A stretch of DNA of 64,000 bases from JAADHI01 sp964451325 (GCA_964451325.1 CAYVHO010000008.1:32646-96645); one strand, 5' to 3'. Numbered from the stretch's first letter, positions 1-9,251 are shown. Notes: a model not told the origin generated them from the sequence alone. A program made the numbers and translations.

Positions 1-308
1 TGAGCCCCCCAACCAAAGCTCCAATCTCCACCAATGGCCCAAGTGCCTAAACCAATCGATGAAATTTTAAGATCCGTGTTTCCCAAAGTCGCTAAAGTCA
101 CGGCACTCTCCTTTTTCTAGTCAGAAATTAAAAAAATAGCTAAAAAAAGATCATACCTTCCTTCGATCAGAGCGTCAATTGAGATAAACATAAGTTTTCT
201 GAAAGGCTTGTGTTTTTAAAGAAAATTATATAAACAAAGCACTCTTAGTTAAAATAAGCCGTAATGGAAAGTATCTCAAAAGACCGATCATTAAAGAAAG
301 GCGGGAGA
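1..308. other. leading stretch without a supported gene
   Basis: No gene can be supported here. On the plus strand a short open stretch ends at TAG 118-120 and encodes a peptide ending in VTALSFF. It is closed upstream by an in-frame TGA at 1-3, so it is either a 28-codon ORF starting at ATG 34 or chance. A weak sigma-70-like pair (TTGTGT 208-213, TATAAA 229-234, short 15-bp spacer) lies ahead of the first gene. Confidence 0.4.
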
Positions 309-956
309 ATGGAAATAACCCTGGACGAAGCTGAGATTCGTATATTGGGTGCACTGATGGAAAAAGAGCTGACAACACCCGATTATTACCCACTGTCCTT
401 AAATGCCCTCAAAAATGCCTGTAACCAAACCACCAATCGCGACCCCTTGGTTTCGTACAATGACTTAATCATTCACGCGGCCCTCGAAGGTTTGATCGAA
501 AAAGGACTGGTTTGGGATGCCCACTTGGGGCGTGTCGCAAAATATGGCGAAAACATCGCCGAAAAATTTAAACTGCTGCCGCGTGAAAGCATCGTACTCG
601 CCCTCCTGCTGCTTCGTGGCGCACAGACCGTCGGAGAGCTGCGTGGTCGCTCAGAGCGCGTCTATCATTTTGAAAATTTGGAAGCAGTACACGCCGTATT
701 AGATCACCTCAAATCTTTGACTTGGGTTCGCATGCTGCCCAGACAGGCCAGGCGAAAAGAATCCCGCTACATGCATTTATTTTCAGGAACAAGCGAAAGT
801 AAAACAGAACCCGAAACCACTTCGGTGACAACAAAGACACCCGCTGCTGCTTTGCAGAAGAATGCTCTCTTGGAACTCAAAGTCGCCCACGATGTTTTAC
901 GTGAAGAATTTGAAACCCTCAAACAGAGCTTTCTTGATTTTAAGGCGCAATTTTAA
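309..956 (+). CDS. YceH/DUF480 family protein
   Basis: The protein matches the DUF480 (YceH) family, which consists of two winged-helix-like domains of unknown biochemical role. The N-terminal signature is visible as EIRILGALMEKELTTPDYYP followed by the ACNQxTNRDP motif. A second domain starts near RESIVLALLLLRGAQTVGELR. The C-terminus is charged and predicted to be coiled. ATG 309 is preferred over ATG 264 because AAGG at 298-301 sits 7 nt upstream of it and because E. coli YceH begins at the equivalent residue. The gene stands alone. Family assignment is firm, function is not known. Confidence 0.85.
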   Translation: MEITLDEAEIRILGALMEKELTTPDYYPLSLNALKNACNQTTNRDPLVSYNDLIIHAALEGLIEKGLVWDAHLGRVAKYGENIAEKFKLLPRESIVLALLLLRGAQTVGELRGRSERVYHFENLEAVHAVLDHLKSLTWVRMLPRQARRKESRYMHLFSGTSESKTEPETTSVTTKTPAAALQKNALLELKVAHDVLREEFETLKQSFLDFKAQF

Positions 957-1022
957 GCCATCAAAAAACCCGCCGTTTCTTCCTTAATCCTCGTCTTAAT
1001 AAAGGGGTAAGCCATTGATTTT

Positions 1023-1049
1023 AAATAAAAAATAAAATATTTTTTATTT
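1023..1049. repeat. perfect A/T inverted repeat
   Basis: Two 12-bp arms (AAATAAAAAATA and its exact reverse complement) flank a 3-nt AAA loop. It lies after the yceH-like gene and just ahead of the sigma-28-type promoter. With no G or C pairs it is a weak terminator, so it may be an easily melted element or a binding site. Confidence 0.6.
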
Positions 1050-1064
1050 TTTACCCAAAAAAGC

Positions 1065-1091
1065 TAAAGTTTTCTCTCCGTCTTCCGATAA
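1065..1091 (+). promoter_or_regulatory. sigma-28 (FliA)-type flagellar promoter
   Basis: TAAAGTTT (1065-1072), an 11-nt spacer and TCCGATAA (1084-1091) match the known FliA consensus TAAAGTTT-N11-GCCGATAA at all but one position. The predicted start near 1098 lies immediately upstream of the AGGAGG-type ribosome site of the flagellar gene at 1113. Confidence 0.75.
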
Positions 1092-1112
1092 GAGTTGATA
1101 GGAGGACTCTAG

Positions 1113-1457
1113 ATGATTTCAGCAATGAATAGCGCTCAGTCTGGCATCAGCGCTGGACTGAAACGACAAGAAGTTTCTGCGAACAATGTCGCGAATGTCA
1201 GCACGGAAGGGTTTAAGAAGGACACCGTCATCCAAAATGAAGGCAGCACGGGTGGGGTCGTGGTTCATATTGAAAAAAGCAGCATCCCTGGCCCACAGTT
1301 GCCGGAAGCCGACGGAAGCCTGGTTGAAGGCTCAAACGTGGACTTAGCCGAAGAAGCAGTCAATCAGAGCATCGCCACAACAACATTGGGTGCAAACCTG
1401 GCTGCCTTAGAAGCCACACAGCAAGCAGAAAAAAGCATGATTGATCTCTTTGCCTAA
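1113..1457 (+). CDS. flagellar basal-body rod/hook family protein (short)
   Basis: A 114-aa protein with both hallmarks of the rod/hook/hook-associated family. The N-terminal amphipathic helix contains the ANNVANVSTEGFKK motif. The C-terminal segment (SNVDLAEEAVNQSIATTTLGANLAALEA) resembles the FlgC/FlgE/FlgG terminal helix. The region between is only about 45 residues, so it is nearer to a minimal FlgC-like protein than to a full rod protein. A strong ribosome site (GGAGG, 1101-1105) precedes ATG 1113. It is a single gene with no other flagellar gene in the window, preceded by a sigma-28-type promoter. This suggests a late-class flagellar accessory protein rather than a core rod subunit. Confidence 0.8.
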   Translation: MISAMNSAQSGISAGLKRQEVSANNVANVSTEGFKKDTVIQNEGSTGGVVVHIEKSSIPGPQLPEADGSLVEGSNVDLAEEAVNQSIATTTLGANLAALEATQQAEKSMIDLFA

Positions 1458-1471
1458 AGAGCTGAAAGCGA

Positions 1472-2176
1472 TCAATTAGCCTTTAGAAAATCCAAAATCC
1501 ACCGTGCAATCTTTGCATGGTCGTTTGAAGCATGCAAAGATTGCAGTGCTTGCTCTGCACGGGAAGTGCCGATGATCGCCCGTCGACCTGTAATTAAGTG
1601 ACGCAGGTAGGCGGGTGAAAATTCGGGATGGCCCTGCAAGGTCAAAATGTGTTGGTCTATCTGAAAGCTTGCATTGGGGCAAAAGGCATTTCCTGCAATG
1701 GCCTCTGCTCCCGGTGGCAGTTCAATCACCTGATCCTGGTGGCTTACTAAAACTTGGAAGACCGCCTCCGTGTGTCCCATCCAATTTTTTTTGCGAAGTA
1801 TATTCTGCTTACTCAGCCCCACGCCCCAGCCTAAGTCGCTTTTTTTGACGACTCCACCCAAGGCTTGTGCAATCAGCTGATGCCCAAAACAAATCCCGAT
1901 GAGTTTTTTTTTATGGATGTGGAGTGTTTGTATCTCTTCCTCGAGTCGTCGAATCCACGCTTTGTTTTCGTAGGGGCTGGTCTTGCTGCCCGTAATGAGG
2001 TAGGCATCACAATCGTCTATCGTGTCTGGATATTCAAAATGCATGACGTCGTAAACCTGAATGACCAGTTGATCCATCAAAGGCAAAAACAGCTTTTGGA
2101 ACATTTCAGCATAAGTGCCGTATTTTTTTTGAATGGTTTTGTCGAGATGGTCTGTTTCAAGAATGCCGAGTTTCAC
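1472..2176 (-). CDS. class I glutamine amidotransferase (GMP-synthase-like), putative gamma-glutamyl hydrolase
   Basis: A 234-aa stand-alone class I glutamine amidotransferase (COG0518-like). The nucleophile elbow is GICFGHQL, and the His-Glu pair of the triad is in LQGHPEFSP. Stand-alone members hydrolyse gamma-glutamyl bonds or supply ammonia to partners. It is the last gene of a tight four-gene minus-strand operon and overlaps the alcohol dehydrogenase stop by 4 bp. By analogy with PuuD-type steps it may release glutamate from the oxidised gamma-glutamyl intermediate; that role is inferred from context. The catalytic family is clear. Confidence 0.8.
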   Translation of the reverse strand: MKLGILETDHLDKTIQKKYGTYAEMFQKLFLPLMDQLVIQVYDVMHFEYPDTIDDCDAYLITGSKTSPYENKAWIRRLEEEIQTLHIHKKKLIGICFGHQLIAQALGGVVKKSDLGWGVGLSKQNILRKKNWMGHTEAVFQVLVSHQDQVIELPPGAEAIAGNAFCPNASFQIDQHILTLQGHPEFSPAYLRHLITGRRAIIGTSRAEQALQSLHASNDHAKIARWILDFLKAN

Positions 2177-3351
2177 AGATCAGCGCCTGTCACGGCATCT
2201 TGAAAGATCTCAGCATAATCTGCGGCGCTGAATACAATCGGATTTCCGGAAGCCGAAGGATCAGCACAGGCCATTTGTCCGACACGCCTGTATTCTGTAG
2301 ATGAAATTCCAATTTCTTGCAGGGTTTCAGGAATTTGAAGCCTTCTTCTCAGTGACAGAATCCAATCATAAAAAACTTCAAATGAAGGATCGGGCAATTC
2401 GAGAAAAGTCGCTGCCCGTTTCATTTTATGCGCAATGGCTGAGCGATTTTTAAGCAAGACATAAGGCAATAAGATGGCATTAAGCAAACCATGGTGTGCA
2501 TCATAAAGCGCCCCCAGGGGATGCGCGAGTGCATGTACTGCCCCAAGCCCTTTTTGAAAAGCGACCGCGCCCATTAAGGATGCGGCCAGCATTTGACTCC
2601 GAGCGGGTAGGTCTTGCCCCTGATCATAAGCCTTGAAAAGGCTTTCTTTCACCAAACGCATGCCTTCAAGCGCAATCCCTTCGGCCATGGGGTGAAATCC
2701 GGGCGCACAATAGGCTTCCAGGCAATGTGTAAAAGCATCTATCCCTGTTGCTGCGGTAAGCTGAGACGGCAAAGCAATGGTTAAAACCGGATCAGCAATC
2801 ACAATTTCGGGCAGCATCTTCGGGTGAAAGATAATTTTTTTGATTTGGGTGGCATTGTCGAGAATGACGGAAGCCCGACCCACCTCTGAGCCCGTTCCTG
2901 CCGTTGTCGGGATGGCAATAATGGGCGCGACTCCTTCTATTTTCACACGTTTCCAATGGTCGTCTACATCTTCAAAGTCCCAAAGCGGACGATTTTGTGC
3001 AACCATCAAGGCGATGGCTTTGCCCGCATCCAAGGCACTGCCACCCCCGATGGCGATCACCCCATCACATTGACCTTTATGATAGGCAAGAACACCGTTT
3101 TCAATGTTTTCTCCTGTGGGATTGGATTTTACGTCTGAAAATAAAAGCGTTTCAAGACCTGAACTCGTATTCATTTCAAGGATATCCTGCATGAAGGGTT
3201 CTCCGGCCAAGCCCATATCCGTCACCAATAAAGGCCGTGAGATCTTGAGTGCAAGACAGCTTTCAGGCAAAAGTGAAATACGGTAAGCCCCGAAATGTAC
3301 CCTGGTGGGATAATTCCAATCGCCTTGTAAATTTGTTTTTGTGAATGTCAT
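2173..3351 (-). CDS. iron-containing (type III) alcohol dehydrogenase
   Basis: A 392-aa member of the Fe-ADH family, the usual length. The nucleotide-binding GGGSALDAGKA segment, the TTAGTGSEVGRASV segment and the metal-binding histidines (AFTHCLEAY; ALAHPLGALYDAHHG) are all present. It oxidises a primary alcohol to the aldehyde with NAD(P). Both ends overlap its neighbours by 4 bp (aldehyde dehydrogenase upstream, amidotransferase downstream), which implies translational coupling. In this operon the natural reading is oxidation of a gamma-glutamylated amino alcohol, with the aldehyde passed to the adjacent dehydrogenase. The substrate is inferred. Confidence 0.88.
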   Translation of the reverse strand: MTFTKTNLQGDWNYPTRVHFGAYRISLLPESCLALKISRPLLVTDMGLAGEPFMQDILEMNTSSGLETLLFSDVKSNPTGENIENGVLAYHKGQCDGVIAIGGGSALDAGKAIALMVAQNRPLWDFEDVDDHWKRVKIEGVAPIIAIPTTAGTGSEVGRASVILDNATQIKKIIFHPKMLPEIVIADPVLTIALPSQLTAATGIDAFTHCLEAYCAPGFHPMAEGIALEGMRLVKESLFKAYDQGQDLPARSQMLAASLMGAVAFQKGLGAVHALAHPLGALYDAHHGLLNAILLPYVLLKNRSAIAHKMKRAATFLELPDPSFEVFYDWILSLRRRLQIPETLQEIGISSTEYRRVGQMACADPSASGNPIVFSAADYAEIFQDAVTGADL

Positions 3352-4751
3352 GGATCACTCTTCAAATAAAATGATTTTGGTCGGGTGAGTTGTCCGTATC
3401 CGAGTTCTGAAAGGGCACAGCCGCGCCCGGATTGTTTTACCCCCACCCAGGCCAGGGTCGGATCAAGCGTGTCACATCGATTCATAAAAACGGTGCCACA
3501 TTGCAAACGATCCCCCAGGGCTGTGGCAGCGTGTCCATGCATTGTCCAGATAGACGCGGTTAGGCCATAGGGGCTGTCATTCATCAAAGCCAGGGCTTCA
3601 TCGTCATTCGCAACCTTCATAATCCCAACAACAGGGCCGAAACTTTCTTCTTGCATGACTTTCATAGAATGATCGACATTGATCAAAACCTGTGGTGCCA
3701 AATAGGGGGATGCATTTTTATTCGCCTTAAAATGTGTGGGATCAATACAGCGCGTCGCCCCAGCGTTCAGGGCCTCGGCAATCTGTTTTCGCACATGCTC
3801 GGCTGCGTGTACGCTCACCAGTGGGCCGAGTGTCGTTTCTTTTTCAAGTGGATTGCCCAAACGCAATTTTTTCACTTCGGCCACAAAGGCTTCGACAAAA
3901 GTCTCATAAAGCGAATCAGCCACATAAATACGCTCGACGGCGCAACAAGACTGACCGGCGTTGAAATAGGCTCCATCCACAAGTTGTGTGACCGTCTGTT
4001 CCAACTTTGCATCGGCGCGGACGTAAGCAGGATCTTTTCCACCCAATTCTAATGCCAGGCCCTTCATTAAACCTGCCGCACTCTTTTCGATCCGTTTTCC
4101 CGTCAAAACGGAGCCGGTAAAAGAAACAAAGTCAATCTCCGGGCTTTTGATTACGGCCGAACAATCGTGGTCAGAAAGATGTAAATACTGAAACAGGCCT
4201 TCCGGTAATCCCGCCGCATCAAAGGCATTTTGAAATCGTTCTGCACACAAAAGCGTCTGCGGAGAATGTTTTAAAATAAGGGCATTGCCCGCCATGAGCC
4301 CCGGAATAATGGCGTTAATCGCGGTGAGATAAGGATAATTCCATGGGGCGATTACAAAAACAACACCCACAGGCTCGCGGCGAATAAAGCGTGTGAGTCC
4401 GTCTTTTTTTTGAATTTGGATCTTTCTGAGGGCTTTTTCCGCGATCTCGACCATGTGGTGCCCGCGGGCTGCCAGTCCCTTAATCTCTCCCGGCGTATCG
4501 CGGATGGGTCGGCCTATTTGCAAAGTGAGTTCTTCCGCAAGTTCATCACAATGCGCCAGCATATATTCAATGGCGCGCAAACAAAAATCAGCGCGTTCTT
4601 CAAGTGGAGTCTGTTTCCAAAGACTTTGTGCTTTGACCGCAGCGCTTAAAACGTGTGCGATTTTGTCGTCCGAGGCCAAGTAACGCTCGGCAACAATACG
4701 CCCATCAATCGGGGAAATAATTTCAATTTTTTGCTGATTCTTCACTGACAT
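3348..4751 (-). CDS. NAD(P)-dependent aldehyde dehydrogenase
   Basis: A 467-aa aldehyde dehydrogenase superfamily protein. It contains the cofactor-binding FVIAPWNYPY segment, the catalytic glutamate in LELGGKDPAYV and the nucleophilic cysteine in NAGQSCCAVER. It resembles the succinate-semialdehyde/PuuC-like branch. It lies between the glutamine-synthetase-like gene (23-bp gap) and the alcohol dehydrogenase (4-bp overlap). The likely job is oxidation of a gamma-glutamyl-aminoaldehyde to the acid. The exact substrate cannot be read from the sequence. Confidence 0.88.
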   Translation of the reverse strand: MSVKNQQKIEIISPIDGRIVAERYLASDDKIAHVLSAAVKAQSLWKQTPLEERADFCLRAIEYMLAHCDELAEELTLQIGRPIRDTPGEIKGLAARGHHMVEIAEKALRKIQIQKKDGLTRFIRREPVGVVFVIAPWNYPYLTAINAIIPGLMAGNALILKHSPQTLLCAERFQNAFDAAGLPEGLFQYLHLSDHDCSAVIKSPEIDFVSFTGSVLTGKRIEKSAAGLMKGLALELGGKDPAYVRADAKLEQTVTQLVDGAYFNAGQSCCAVERIYVADSLYETFVEAFVAEVKKLRLGNPLEKETTLGPLVSVHAAEHVRKQIAEALNAGATRCIDPTHFKANKNASPYLAPQVLINVDHSMKVMQEESFGPVVGIMKVANDDEALALMNDSPYGLTASIWTMHGHAATALGDRLQCGTVFMNRCDTLDPTLAWVGVKQSGRGCALSELGYGQLTRPKSFYLKSDP

Positions 4752-4774
4752 CCAAAAAATAATGAATCATTACG

Positions 4775-6142
4775 CTATATGATTTCAAAATATCGTTCTA
4801 GCTCCCACTGCGAGATATGTTTTCTAAATTCCCGTTCTTCCCATTCTCGACTGGCCGCAAAATGATCCACAAAGGGATCTCCGAAATAACTTCTTGCGGT
4901 ATCAGAGGATTTTAAAGCTTGAGCGGCGTCCCAAAGCGTCGCAGGAAGCTGCAAATGTTTGGGGAATTTCTGATCATAAGCATTGCCCGAAACCATCGCT
5001 TCGATTTCGGCCTTGTTTTCGATCCCCCAAAGCCCGGACGCAATCACAGCAGATAAGATAATGTAGGGATTGGCGTCTGCTGCGGCGATCCGATACTCCA
5101 GGCGTTGTGACTTTTTGTTGCCAGGGATAATGCGAATGGCACAGGTCCGATTATCGATCCCCACACTGGCTTCTGTCGGGGCCCAAAAACCGGGAATGAG
5201 ACGACGGTAGCTGTTGATTGTGGGTGCAATCATGGCCATCAATTCCGGCATCAATTTTTGTTGACCCGCGACAAAATGACGCATTGTCCGACTCATTTTC
5301 CCTTCTGAATCTTTTTCAAAAAAGAGGGGTTTCCCTTCAAGGTTTTTGAGTGAAAGATGGATGTGTCCACTTTGCCCTGGAGAGTCGGGAGAGCATTTTG
5401 CCATAAAGGTTGCGATCTTTCCCTGTTTTTGCAGGGCGACTTTGCTAAAGGTTTTAAAGAGTGCAGCCTTGTCCGCAGAAGCCATTGCCCGGTCATAAGT
5501 CAAGGCGGCTTCTAAGACACCTGGGCCTGTTTCTTCATGCAGGCCTTCCAATGGGAAATCCATCTCTTCCGACAAATTCAATAGGCTCTGATAGGTTTCC
5601 GACTCGACACTGTTTCGAATCACAGAATAGCCAAATTCACCGGGAGTCATGGGTTTGAGGTTTTGATACTGTTTTTCGCGGATGCTCAGGGAGGTTTCGT
5701 TAAAAACAAAAAACTCGTATTCAAATCCGGAAAAAACCTCCAGACCGATTGTTTTGGCTTTGTTGAGCACCCGCTGAAGCGTGACCCGGGGGCAGATGGC
5801 CGCGCCTGTTCCTGAGAATTCTGCCAGAAAAAGAAGCGTTTTGTCTTCAAGCGGCAGTTCACGACAACTTTCGGGGATAATCCGGGCCGTGGCATCGGGA
5901 TAACCCGTATGCCAGCCGGTATAGTTTACATTGTCATAGAGTTGGTCTTTGACATCCCACCCCAAAACCACATCGCAAAAGCCAAAACCATTTTCGAGGG
6001 CAGAAAAGAATTTTTCACGCGACATGTATTTGCCACGCATCACGCCATCAATATCGAAGAGGCCAATTTTTACATGTTTTAGCTTTCGTTCTTCAACAAT
6101 CTGGCGGGCCTGTGTGGTATTTGAAACATCCCGTACTTGCAT
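4775..6142 (-). CDS. glutamine-synthetase-like gamma-glutamylamide synthetase
   Basis: A 455-aa member of the GS-like family (PuuA/GlnT/GlnA3-GlnA4 type). It has the N-terminal IGLFDIDGVMRGKYM segment, the ATP/metal region GHIHLSL and the NSYRRLIPGFWAPTEASVG active-site block. Such enzymes ligate glutamate to an amine rather than to ammonia. The start is ATG 6142, with GGAG 8 nt upstream; a GTG at 6151 would overlap that ribosome site. It is first in the operon with ALDH, Fe-ADH and an amidotransferase, so it probably gamma-glutamylates an amine or amino alcohol such as ethanolamine. A housekeeping GlnA role is unlikely. Confidence 0.82.
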   Translation of the reverse strand: MQVRDVSNTTQARQIVEERKLKHVKIGLFDIDGVMRGKYMSREKFFSALENGFGFCDVVLGWDVKDQLYDNVNYTGWHTGYPDATARIIPESCRELPLEDKTLLFLAEFSGTGAAICPRVTLQRVLNKAKTIGLEVFSGFEYEFFVFNETSLSIREKQYQNLKPMTPGEFGYSVIRNSVESETYQSLLNLSEEMDFPLEGLHEETGPGVLEAALTYDRAMASADKAALFKTFSKVALQKQGKIATFMAKCSPDSPGQSGHIHLSLKNLEGKPLFFEKDSEGKMSRTMRHFVAGQQKLMPELMAMIAPTINSYRRLIPGFWAPTEASVGIDNRTCAIRIIPGNKKSQRLEYRIAAADANPYIILSAVIASGLWGIENKAEIEAMVSGNAYDQKFPKHLQLPATLWDAAQALKSSDTARSYFGDPFVDHFAASREWEEREFRKHISQWELERYFEII

Positions 6143-6221
6143 GATGTCCACTCCAAAGGCGTCTTCAACCAGTTTACCTTTTTACCCGAGACTTGTATAG
6201 GAAGCTTTGTTTCGCTGCGGA

Positions 6222-9200
6222 TTATCTGAGCTTTAAAAAGCTGGCGGAGGGATCTCCGAGCACGGGGCGGTGATAGAGATAGCCCTGCGCTTCGTCACAG
6301 CCGAGCGATTGCAGAAACCGATGTTGCGCTTTTGTTTCAACGCCTTCGGCAATGACACCAATCTGAAGACTATGTGCAAGCGTTTTTATCGCGCGTGTGA
6401 TCCGCATACCCTTCTTTTCTTCTGGCAGGTTCTGCACAAAAGATCTGTCAATTTTGAGACGATGAATGGGCAGACGACTTAAGTGGCTGAGTGAAGAATA
6501 TCCCGTGCCAAAGTCATCAATCGTGATATAGACCCCCTTATGGGACAATTCATCCAGAACGTCAATGGTATGCGAGATTCGTTTCATGATGGCTGTTTCT
6601 GTGATTTCGAGCTCCAGATGTTCCGCCGCTAAGCCTGTTTTTTTTAAGGCCTGGGAAACCCAATTTGTGATGTCGCTGCGTTGAAATTGTACGCCGGAAA
6701 CATTGACGGAAACACGATTTAAAGCTTGTCCTTGTTTGATCCAGGTGTCCATTTGAGCACAAGCCGTTTCCAGTATCCATTCTTCAATGCCTTGAATTAA
6801 ACCTGATGTTTCGGCAAAGGGGATAAATTTATCAGGAAAGAGAAGCCCTAATTCCGGATGATTCCAACGGACCAGTGCTTCCGCAGTGGTGACTTGATTT
6901 GTTTTTAAGGAGTACTGCGCTTGATAGTGCAGTACCAGCTCATTTTCTCTCAAGGCCTGATAGAGTGCTTTTTCGAGACTGAGGTGTTCAAAGGTTGCCA
7001 GAGACAAGGAGGGAGTCGAAAATTGAAATTTGTTTCGGCCGACTTTTTTTGCGCGGGTCATGGCGACTGTTGCATTGTTCATGAGCCCCTCGCTGTCAGT
7101 CGCATCTTCGGGGCATAAGCTGATCCCCACACTGATATTCAGGGGTATTTCATGTTCATTCACAACAAACACTTTTTCAAAGACCGCTTTTAATTTTTTA
7201 ACCAAAAAGACAAGATCTTGTGATTGACTCATTTTTTCCATGAGAATGACAAACTGGTCTTCTTCAAGACGTGCGACGGTATCCTCACCTCGAATACTTT
7301 GTTTGATCCGTTTCGCGACTTGTTTTAAAAGCAAGTCGCCGATGGAGTAGCCGAAGCGTTCATTGATTTTTCTGAAATAATCCAGATCGAGCAATATGAC
7401 CGCCAGTTGTTTCTCTTCTCGCTGGCGATGTCTCAAGGCGTGATCAAGTCGATCTTTGAATAAAATTTGATTGGGCAGCTTTGTTAAAGGATCGTGATGA
7501 CCAAAAAAATGACCGTGTTTCTGCGAAGACCTGAGTGGAGAGATATCCGAAAATACCAAGACATAATTGACGATTTTATGCGCAGAATCGCGCACCGTCG
7601 TGATGGTTGACCAAGTGGGAAAAAGTGCTCCATTTTTGCGCCTTTTCCAAAGCTCTCCTTTCCAAAGATCCTTATCTCGCAAATCGTGTACTTGCAGATC
7701 CAAAAAAACCTCGGGATGTTTCCCAGATCTGAGCAGGTCTGATTTTTTTCCAAGTACTTCTTCGCGGGTATAGCCCGTGATCTCACTGTAGGCGGTGTTA
7801 ATTTCAATAATTTCGTGTTTATCGTTCATGATGGTCACAGCATCTTCGGTATTATTGACGGCAATAAGGGATTGACGTAGTTTGGCTTCGACCTTTTGTT
7901 GATGGGTAATATCCTGGACAATCCCGAAGGAGCGTACGGCTTTTCCGGCATCATCATAGAAGGTTTCGCATTGTTCCTTGACGTGTTTGACGGTTCCATC
8001 GGCCAAAAGTAAACGATGTGTGATGTTGTAAGGAATCCCATTGATGACCGATTGTGTATAGGCTTGGTCTAGTGTGCTGCGATCGTCCGGGTGCACCAGT
8101 TTCAAAAACCCCTCATAGGTGGCCTCCAGTTGTTTCGGCTCCAGGCCAAATATTCGGTAGATCTCGTCCGACCAGCTTAAGATATTGTCGACAATGTCAA
8201 GGTTCCAAACCCCAATATGAGCAATGCGCTGGGTTTCTGTCAGGATGTAGTCACTTTTGCTCAAATTTTTGATGGTGCATAAGTTGTTAAGGGTCTGCGT
8301 CAATTGCGCTGCAATTTCCAAAAAGAGCGTGTCTTCGGTTTTAGAAAAAAAATGCGAGGCGTTACGGTAATGAATGCCAAATATCCAGGGTTTTCCGACC
8401 TTTGTTTTAATCGCGGTACACATCATGGACTGTGTATCGCTGCTCCGCGGATCTTCTCTTGGCCAAGCGGTTTTAAGGTCGCACTTTAGAGTCCCTTCGG
8501 ATGCCAGCACTTGTTGACAGCGTGCGGGATTGAGTGGAATAAGGACGTGTCCACGGACATCACTTTCGGGCAAGTGAGATTGACTGACCACTTTTACGAT
8601 TTGATGTCCTTCTCCTGAGCTTTCTTCCTCGAGGGGAGTCACTTGCGTGAGCCAAGCCCGATCTGTACCAAAACCTTCCAAAACAATACGCAACACTTCT
8701 TCTAATAAAATTTCGTTGTGGCTTGCACGCAAACAGGCCGCGCCAATATCTTCGATGATTTTGCTACGTGTCTCACTCTGTTTCTGTTGAGAAATATCTC
8801 GTGTTATTCCTTCAAAAAATAGGGGGTTTCCTTGTTTGTCGTAAACCCACATTCCTTCTGTCTGAACCCACTGGCTTTTCCCTGTGATCGTCAATATCCT
8901 GTGTTGTTGGGACAAGGCCATTTTTGTTTCCAGTGCATCTTGCATCTGTGTTTGCAGTGTTTTTAAATCCCCTGGATGAATCAAAGAGAGATAACCCCCC
9001 TGTTCACGCATCAGTGTTGAAGGATGATGCCCTGTCAAGGAATACAAGCCTTCATTTATAAAAAGAAGCGTCAATGGTGTGTCATGTTGACATCTAAAAA
9101 GAATGCCCGGGAAATGATTTACTATGGATAGGAGCTTGTTTTGGCTGAGCAATGTGGCATTTTTCTTTTTTAAATGAAAGAGGATGAAAATTATATAAGT

Positions 9201-9251
9201 GGAAATACAAAGCAGGATTAAGGTGATCATTGTCGCCATATTCCAGAGCAC
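6222..9251 (-). CDS. membrane-anchored PAS-GAF-PAS-PAS-GGDEF-EAL c-di-GMP phosphodiesterase
   Basis: A 1009-aa signalling protein. One N-terminal membrane helix (about residues 5-27) is followed by PAS (about 45-155), GAF (about 165-325), two PAS domains (about 340-575), GGDEF (about 590-745) and EAL (about 755-1005). The GGDEF signature is degenerate (LEEDQF near residue 657), so cyclase activity is unlikely. The EAL motif (AEALVRW near 790), LEITET, DDFGTGYSSL and AEGVET are intact, predicting c-di-GMP hydrolysis. It starts at GTG 9251 with GAGGGG 6 nt upstream. A close paralogue with an intact GGDEF lies at 46696. The glutamylation operon follows on the same strand after 79 bp. Confidence 0.9.
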   Translation of the reverse strand: MLWNMATMITLILLCISTYIIFILFHLKKKNATLLSQNKLLSIVNHFPGILFRCQHDTPLTLLFINEGLYSLTGHHPSTLMREQGGYLSLIHPGDLKTLQTQMQDALETKMALSQQHRILTITGKSQWVQTEGMWVYDKQGNPLFFEGITRDISQQKQSETRSKIIEDIGAACLRASHNEILLEEVLRIVLEGFGTDRAWLTQVTPLEEESSGEGHQIVKVVSQSHLPESDVRGHVLIPLNPARCQQVLASEGTLKCDLKTAWPREDPRSSDTQSMMCTAIKTKVGKPWIFGIHYRNASHFFSKTEDTLFLEIAAQLTQTLNNLCTIKNLSKSDYILTETQRIAHIGVWNLDIVDNILSWSDEIYRIFGLEPKQLEATYEGFLKLVHPDDRSTLDQAYTQSVINGIPYNITHRLLLADGTVKHVKEQCETFYDDAGKAVRSFGIVQDITHQQKVEAKLRQSLIAVNNTEDAVTIMNDKHEIIEINTAYSEITGYTREEVLGKKSDLLRSGKHPEVFLDLQVHDLRDKDLWKGELWKRRKNGALFPTWSTITTVRDSAHKIVNYVLVFSDISPLRSSQKHGHFFGHHDPLTKLPNQILFKDRLDHALRHRQREEKQLAVILLDLDYFRKINERFGYSIGDLLLKQVAKRIKQSIRGEDTVARLEEDQFVILMEKMSQSQDLVFLVKKLKAVFEKVFVVNEHEIPLNISVGISLCPEDATDSEGLMNNATVAMTRAKKVGRNKFQFSTPSLSLATFEHLSLEKALYQALRENELVLHYQAQYSLKTNQVTTAEALVRWNHPELGLLFPDKFIPFAETSGLIQGIEEWILETACAQMDTWIKQGQALNRVSVNVSGVQFQRSDITNWVSQALKKTGLAAEHLELEITETAIMKRISHTIDVLDELSHKGVYITIDDFGTGYSSLSHLSRLPIHRLKIDRSFVQNLPEEKKGMRITRAIKTLAHSLQIGVIAEGVETKAQHRFLQSLGCDEAQGYLYHRPVLGDPSASFLKLR

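Noticed and set aside
1..120. C-terminal end of a plus-strand gene entering the window
   Set aside because: The frame ending at TAG 118 is already closed by TGA at 1-3, so no longer gene can enter from the left in that frame.
1615..2203. Plus-strand open frames opposite the amidotransferase gene
   Set aside because: They lie antisense to a gene with a full catalytic triad, have no ribosome site and no recognisable domain.
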